From assembly GCA_015227615.1 (NCBI GenBank), contig JAALGZ010000003.1:1984001-2048000 (forward strand): 64,000 bases of DNA, in the 5' to 3' direction. The translations under genes and the position numbers were made by a program. This DNA is from Labyrinthula sp. Ha. Its lineage: Eukaryota; Sar; Bigyra; Labyrinthulida; Labyrinthulaceae. This document shows positions 56,772 through 64,000 of the stretch, in pieces. Under the pieces are notes generated by a model. That model was not told the DNA's origin. It saw only the letters and a list, made by a program, of their open reading frames with translations, and did no database searches. How positions within the stretch are numbered: position 1 is the stretch's first letter; each line of letters opens with the position of its first letter.

Positions 56772-59700
56772 AACTTTTTTTTTTTTTGATTTTCCTGGTT
56801 TGGTTGTGTTAGGCTGTTGTACTTTTTTGTTTTATTGTACTGGTACAAAGGTAGATATAGTGGGTGTGTTTTTTCTGTTGGGAACTTTAGGGTAAAGCGA
56901 TATTGTGATTTCTTTCGTTGGGCAGAAACGCAAGTATTCTAGCTAGGCATCCGTAACAGTATGTCGATAATATAACGTTAAGAATTTTAGTAGAATATTT
57001 GTTTCATAAGATAATAAAACAAGAATCTATTTCCATGTTTTCTTATTGATAGTGCATCCTTATTTCAATAAGATGATAATAGTATTTCTATTAGTACATA
57101 CTTGTGAGGAGACAACATTTCAAAACATAGTCATCATCCAAAACTAGTCGAGAACTCTGAGTTACTGCAGATACAATACATCTTAGGAAAACTATTTCTT
57201 TTATAGTTTTCTTTATCATCTATGTTGGTGTTGAGTTAGTTTAATTTCAGAAAAAGATATGAAAATTTCTGAAGCTTGCGTGCAAAATGCATAATCATGA
57301 CAAAGAACAATTGAGAAATAAATACATTGTAAGAAATGTTCAAAGGTTGTTATAGTGTTTTCAGAGTTATTCCCCTTAATTTTTTTCAGCATAGAAGTTT
57401 TTATTAGAATAATATTCTATTTTGCTCATCTCTTTTCATCAAGTTCTAGTCCACTCTTTCTTAACGTCTGTCTTAAAGATCTAAGAATAGAATATGAATT
57501 CAGCAAAAACAATTTTTGAAAGAACTAAGTCGCCACAATTTAAATTTAATTTGTCCATGAAACAACCTATGCCTCTTAGCTAAACTGAACACCTCGTTTC
57601 ATACTTTAAACATCAGCGAACAAAAAGTTTCCTCTCTAAAAAGAACAAGAAAGAGAAAAAACTGGTAGCCTTGCAAAAATGGAGACATAAACGATTTAAA
57701 TGTAGTAGAACGTTAAACCTGTAATGTGCATATACATGAATTTTTTATTCTTAGACTTTTCTTTTGTTCATGTTTGTACCAAGAATGTCGCTATGTAGAC
57801 TGTGGAATTGACTAATATTGGTTTGTTCTGAAAATACTATCGATATTTGGATAAAATATCGCTAATATATCCCCCAGAATATTTGTGGCGTAAAATAGTG
57901 TTTTATCGATAAGATTGACTCATTACCGATGCTTAGTTGTAGTTAATATGTGATAAATTATTACGCAACCCTGTTAGGCACATATTTCCTACGAATAAAA
58001 AACAAGTTTTGTAATATTTTAACATTGCATTCAAGGAAGAACAGGAAAAAAATTTGCCAATTATTACATGCTTCCTCATTTATGTATATTGCAATTACAA
58101 TGTTAGGAATTAGTTGAATATTTGTGTCTAGCCAATACGTGAATCTTTGCTAACCGTGTAGTTAACACCCACCCGAGCTGTCGACTGAACTTTTCTTGCT
58201 TCAACTCAGCAGAAAAACGGGAACCAGAGTGGATGAAGCAAAATGGATAAAATCCAATCACTTGTATAGCGTCTCCATTGAGCTCAAGGAAAAATATTTC
58301 TTGATCCTCTAGGCAGAGGAAAAGTATGGGGAGCTTCAAAGATGTATTACCCTTGACATTGTGGCTCTAGTTGAGCTTTCTTGGTGTTATTCTGCCAGTC
58401 CAATCTGAAGGAGATTAAATTAACCAGTTGCAAGATGCAAGCAATAGTTGGAAGCCTTGTGTTGACACTGTTTTTCATGGTTTTATATACCTGCATAACT
58501 TTCGGTGATGTTTCAGTTAGTTGCTAGGCTTTCCTGGAGGATTTAACTTTGTTAAGAGCGGAGTTTTAGCGAAAAAGTCGCTAAGGCTGAGAGGACATTT
58601 CGTAGGAGCAGTTCTTTAGCTTTGGTTTAGTCCCTCTACACTTATCAATAGCTCTTGAATATATTACTTTCCTTGTTGAGTCATTCTGTAAAAGAAAAGA
58701 AGTGAACAAACTGCGAAATTAATAATTATATGTCATTTGTTTTCCAATAAGTTTCAGGATCAAGTAGCTTCATACTCCAACAAGAAACTCGTTAGGTGGT
58801 TCTGTTTTGAGAAGTACCCGTACATCTGTATCTCATATCAGACGATGGTTGCCTGGCTGACTTCTCGACTTATATTTTTTAACTTCAGTCCGTCACAAAG
58901 TTCTCGGTGTAGGGTGCACTACAAGTCCAGCAGGAAACTTTTTGAATTGGATATTTTCTTGCAGATTTTGCACTTTGGCTCATATAGCCTAGTTAGCCTT
59001 TCTAGTGAATAATTACGCTGCTGTTAATGTAACTTTATTTCATTTTTCTGTTGTTTCCATGACCCAGTATGTAGTTATGCAACGGAGTTCCATGATATCG
59101 CTTATTCAATTTGGTGTTACAAGTTATCTGATCAGTTTTTACTCGCAAAACTTCTACACAATCGCATTGGAAGGAAATATGAGTCTTCGGTAAACTTAGA
59201 TCCTAGGTATTAATGTATTAGAAACAAGAATAGCGAGCCTTTATGACATTACGTGCGGGTGTATGCCCTCCAAATTAATAGCAAATATTCAAAAAATTGT
59301 TAGAGTAGGAATCATTGCTTTATTTAAATTAGCTGAACATAGCATGTGTACCTTTGGTTCAAATTTTTGTGTATTTTCCTGGTTTGGTTTTCTTGATTGG
59401 TTTTCAATTACCTTCTAAGATTCTGCACCAACCTGCAAGGGTCTGTTAACGTAATTCTAGACAGCAATCCTTCTAAATTTCAAGTGCTTTGGGGGCAAAA
59501 TGCTGTTATTAAACTTTCTTCATACTCTAAAAGATAAGTAGTACATCGTGCTCCTCTGCAAATTATGCCCTAGATAAATATGGTTTGTAGACTTCAAGAG
59601 AGACATTAAGCTGGTTTTTCGCTTTTTTTTTCATAAAGTCCCTAATTTTATTCACTAATTATTGCTATCAACAGCACAGTAGATTTTTTTCAAGAAATAC

Positions 59701-62700
59701 ACCATCTCCCGGTTTAGTTTTCAAGACCTAAAGCATAATAAAAGATTTTATTTTATTTTTAATCTATCTCTGTTGGTAGCACTTAGTAGCAGAAACCAAC
59801 ACGAGCGGATCTTCTAATGCAGGTAGTATTAAATTTTCAATAAAGGAATGTGTCTTCGGAAACAGTTTATTGCTAAATTGATTTAATTATTACTTTTTTG
59901 CTAATTGCATGGCTCAACTAATCTACTTATATTAATCTTAGCTCGGGTTTTCTGATGCTTATATGTCTTCTAATTTTGTATTTAGCTTTTTTATTTTCAC
60001 TCCTGTGTTATTTTTCCGAGCTCTGTATACATTCTCCAAAATGAAATTTCTTTCTTCTTTCTGATGACCCTGCTATAAGTTTGTAGATCTCTTCAAAGCT
60101 ACACTGGGCTCGCTGCGAGTTTTACTACTGATTTTGGGTTCAATTTGCTTATTCTGTTTACCGTTTCACCGCTTTAGGGAAGCTTGAACAACCAAGATAT
60201 CACTCGTCGGTTCTACAACAGATAAGATGGCCAGGGCATATAAATATCAACAGACCTCCAGTCAACATTAATGAATATTAATATTCTCAATCTTCATAAA
60301 ACCAACATAACGTCGAATTTTAATACATGATTCAGCTAAATAATGAAAAAGTTCAAGTATTATAGAGGTCAATCAGTTTTCTCCCCCAGAAATTTGTTCT
60401 TTTCTATTTAGTCAAGAAATACTAAGCAATTTTTTAAATTTAAGGCCGACGGAATTTAACTACTCATTTTACTAACTTTGAAATATTTACTGCTTCTTTC
60501 ATATTCTTATTATTGTTTAGCAGAGCCTATAAGAGGTATAATCTGAATGAAAACGTCCCAAGAGTAAGTGGAAGGGGTGTTGTTTGAAAAGATTAATCAA
60601 ACTTAGTCTATGTCTGTCAGGAAAATAAATTTCCTCTACTTTTTTATTGTACAGTTTCAACTGTTTGAAAATATTACCCCCCTCCCTTTCAAAGACAGTT
60701 TCCAACAATAAAACTTTTTCTCGTTCTCACTTTCTTTATAACTTTAGCTTCTCAACAAGTTTCTTATATATATATACCTTCCCTCTAATATGAATAGTAA
60801 TTTCCCATAGAACCAAAGCAAAACAATAGCTTTACAAAGGGATTTCAACTTTTGCATTTATTGTTTTCTTTTTTAGGTTTTTAAATATTAAATAGAACAC
60901 TTATCGAAACAGAAATTTTGATTAATCTTCCTGTTTCCGTGAATATATTCCTTCTTATACTCCAAACCCATCCTTCAACGTACCATTTCTCCTCCTATAT
61001 AAGGTAATTTAACAAAGGAGCTTAGACAGGGAACAAATAACTATTTCTTAAACTTTTTTATGCAACAAAATGATTAGGTAAAGATTCATTATCCAAATAA
61101 TTTTGTTGACTAAAATCTTGAGGTAATAATGTTTCATAAAAGACTCAAGTAGAGAAAAAATTATTGACATTGATAATACCTATGATGAAGATTTCGCGAG
61201 TATTTGGGCGGAAGCCAAGGTTATACATTTATTTGCATAAGGCTAACTTCGCCACAATCACACATCTTGTGGCAAGTTTTCATGTGTTGGATATTAGGGT
61301 CGTACGTTATATAAAGGTAAATAACTTATTCAGCGATTACTTTATTTTCACTATCAAGATGAAATTCAAGATCTTGATCTTACTGAAATTATCCAGATTT
61401 TCTTAGATAAGCAGGGAAATTATTTTATAACTCAGATTATTTGAACCTTAGCTACCTTTTTCGGCGCTTTATTCTAATTTTTGTGAAGTATGGAAAGCAC
61501 TAACAAATGGCTTATAGTACCCAGGAAGAATTTGGATTTACTCTGGGCCTCGGGCACAAAATCTAGTTTTGAAATCTCAATATAATTAAACAATAAAATC
61601 AAAAATTTAGGCTATTTTCCCCATTACTGCTTGAAAGAAGCTACTAAGGCTAATCGGCCAAAATACGTGTCAACTATAATTTTGGTCGTGCAAGAACAAT
61701 TAATAGACATTATTGTCAAAGAATTTATCAATAAAGAAACCAATTTTCTGCAATCAAGCAATTTACCTTCAAGCGGTTATTTTGATAGATTTGACGATAG
61801 CCATAGTTAAGTAGATAGTTAAATATTTTACTTTCGATCATATCGCAGTTTCATAAACTACAAGTTGGATTTAAGCTTGTTGATAGATACAAATGGTTTA
61901 ATTTCTATCCATGTTGAAAAAAGCAAATACATTCAAGTTCTGCATATCCATAAAATTTAGACAATTTTAGTCTTCTGAGAACTAAGCCACGGACCAGACC
62001 AGAATGTGTATGGCTAGATGCACTACAAAGAAAAACAATTGAACAAAGTTTTACACCATTATATGCTACAGGAAAAGGGTGTATAAAGCAAGGCGTATAC
62101 GAGAAACTAATACAATAGACCCCACTCAAGTGTTAGAATTATTTCTTAAAGAAAATGTATTCCAAACAATGTGTTGAGCATACACCTCGAAGAGTTAGGA
62201 TCTAACAGATTCTGATTATAAAATACGGGGTCTCCAGAAAACCTAAGGAAATGGCCAGAAAATGGGATCCATAGAGAGAATAGTGAATTCATTTCTCCAA
62301 TAAAAATATGCGAACAGCTCCAAGGAGGTAGTATCGATCATGATTATACCCTACCTTGAGCCTACTAAGGTTAGAAGAGTTAATAATATAGAGTCACAAA
62401 CTACAGTATAGAAGAAAAAACGACTCAAATGGTGTTGAGTAGTTATTCCATATATGCATTTGCCAATTAATAGAATCCTCTATTAGCTTAACTGAATGAT
62501 CTAGTGAAGGGGAAAACACATCTGTATCAGTATTCGCATTGGGCCGAAGTTTAAATGACGACCATAAGAGCCAAAGGCTAATGCATTTGAGAATGAGGAA
62601 GCTAAATGTAATTCTTAATTTCCAAGAGAATCCAATTTAGAAGGTTGTTTTCAGCTTTGCCCACACAGAGTCAATTTCATATAAAAATCTTGCATGTTGC

Positions 62701-64000
62701 ATCCATTAAACCGACTTGATAGACTAACAAATTATAAAAAATTCAACTATGTTCTCGCTATGGATACTCATTAATGTTGACAAAGCAATTTTGATAGATT
62801 ATTGGTAATAAGTTAGTTGGCAAAAATTAATCAAAATAGCTCTGTCAATATGAATGATTATCAATGAGAAATATATGCGGAAGTTTATTGAACAGTTATC
62901 CACATTTCAATGCACATCCCTACCACTCACTAGTGTTAAACTGAAAATTCTTAAAGATAAAAGAGGAAAATAAACTGATTAGTAGGGATGGTCGTACGGT
63001 ATCGTAAAGTTTATAACCATTGTGGTAGACCTACAAGCTATTACATAAATTTAACTCTTAAGAATCTTCAACTTAATTACTCTCTATATACATTAAATCT
63101 TTTCCAGATTCAGCTAGAAACTTATCTAAAACCAAAGTATCAAAATTCATTGCGCAGAATATCTCTCTAGTTCCTTTTATGATCCATTAAAACAGATCTA
63201 GCCTTAGAAAATCTCTTCGAGATAAGTTAAGAAACATTTTTCTGCAGTTTGGATATTCTTTGTAAGTGACACATAAGCTCATTTTAACAGATTAAACCCG
63301 AAATCAGAGTACAAAAAATTCAGCTTACTTCCTCTAACTCTCGAACATCTTTCTCTAAGCCGAATAATGATATCAAATTTATTCTCGACAATTTAGTAAT
63401 GCAGGGCAATGAAGGCAGCAGGGAAAGCTAGAGTTTAGCAGTAGAGATTAAAAACACCTTTGCAGCTTTGGAATTCTTCGGATCCAGCATTGACTCTACA
63501 AAAGCAATCTTTTGGGTTTAGTTCAATTCTTGTTAGATCTCTTTGTATGTGGTATGATTAAGAATTTAAACGCAGTCATCATTAAGATCTCAGTTAGTAC
63601 TTTCAGGGATTCTCAACACAACCAAGTGAGTCATAGTAGCTGTCTCTGTTATTTTCTGTGAGAAGTGAGTTTTCATGAAGCTATTGAGAACTCCTGACTG
63701 AGGAGTTCAGTGAGGGTTCTTGAGTTCTTCTTTCGTTTGAAAGATTTCCTGCTGGATTCTTAAAGGTATATCATATAGGGACCTTAAAACTGCTAAGAAA
63801 TAATTGAGTGAGTCCGATCTTGAGTTTTCTTAATTCCTCAAAAACAAATTTTCTTCAATCTTCATTCCTCGATGGAATATTAGCGAAGCAGATGCTCTTT
63901 TTAGAACAGCTAGCTTCTGTAGAGTACAAAGTATACAGTACTACGCGAAGCTCATTAACATGGAGTGATATCATAACTAGGATTGCAGTGATATTATGGA
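56772..64000. other. Gene-poor AT-rich region, 7.2 kb
   Basis: I see no convincing gene. Frames at 58103-58339 (-), 58737-59193 (+), 61905-62129 (-) and others are short and unsupported. Near 57838-57920 there are several ATCGATA/TATCG palindromic motifs. Two hAT-like termini face away from each other around 62922 and 62983. Confidence 0.45.
62772..62922. mobile_element. Short hAT MITE copy, diverged
   Basis: The right half aligns with the 12683 element: AATCAAAAT, then TCAATATGAATGATTATCAAT, GAGAAATATATG, ending TGCACATCCCTA. The inferred flanking octamers, atactcat at 62764-62771 and ccactcac at 62923-62930, share ACTCA and may be an eroded 8-bp target duplication. The left end is less certain. 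Confidence 0.5.

Noticed and set aside
58103-58339. Possible RNase H-like retroelement scrap
   Set aside because: The resemblance is a few residues only and the order of any neighbouring parts is not visible.
1-64000. tRNA, rRNA and CRISPR features
   Set aside because: I found no convincing A-box/B-box pairs with cloverleaf folding, no rRNA-like sequence and no regularly spaced direct repeats.

Overview
The window is nuclear DNA of an AT-rich eukaryote, most likely a protist. It carries a eukaryotic MCM4 helicase gene with spliceosomal introns of only 29 to 32 bp. It also has a probable mitochondrial TPR protein, a Mutator-like transposase, a hAT-type MITE family and a decayed Roco-type GTPase. 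TAA, TAG and TGA all end intact genes, so the code looks standard. Introns this short are known in scattered protists (for example Blastocystis and ciliates), but nothing here fixes the lineage.

Layout. 1-2.5 kb: decayed Mutator-like transposase (minus). 2.6-5.1 kb: decayed Roc-COR GTPase gene (plus). 5.1-12.1 kb: old degraded sequence, including a heavily broken Ty3/gypsy-like LTR retroelement fossil on the minus strand. 12.6-13.3 kb: a tandem duplication whose first copy is split by a 462-bp hAT-like MITE with an 8-bp target-site duplication. 13.36-19.56 kb: a compact island of four genes: aldo/keto reductase (+), TPR membrane protein (-), MCM4 (+, four exons) and a seven-helix membrane protein (-). 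Its gaps are 6, 25 and 86 bp. 19.6-49 kb: long AT-rich spacers separating single-exon genes: two 315-residue seven-helix paralogues (-), an ankyrin-repeat protein with a C-terminal cysteine cluster (-), an EGF-like plus multi-helix protein (+), and an unknown gene with a frame change (-). 49.2-56.8 kb: three same-strand paralogues of a type I membrane protein with 16 conserved ectodomain cysteines and a conserved cytoplasmic motif. 56.8-64 kb: no convincing gene; it holds further MITE remnants.

How the genes relate. The island genes are housekeeping (replication, mitochondrion, redox) and packed tightly. Most genes outside it look lineage-specific and membrane- or signalling-related: seven-helix proteins, cysteine-rich receptor-like proteins and an ankyrin protein. 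The best candidate for an undescribed system is the cysteine-rich type I family at 49.2-56.8 kb, followed by the 315-residue seven-helix family. Functions given for both are inferences from architecture only.
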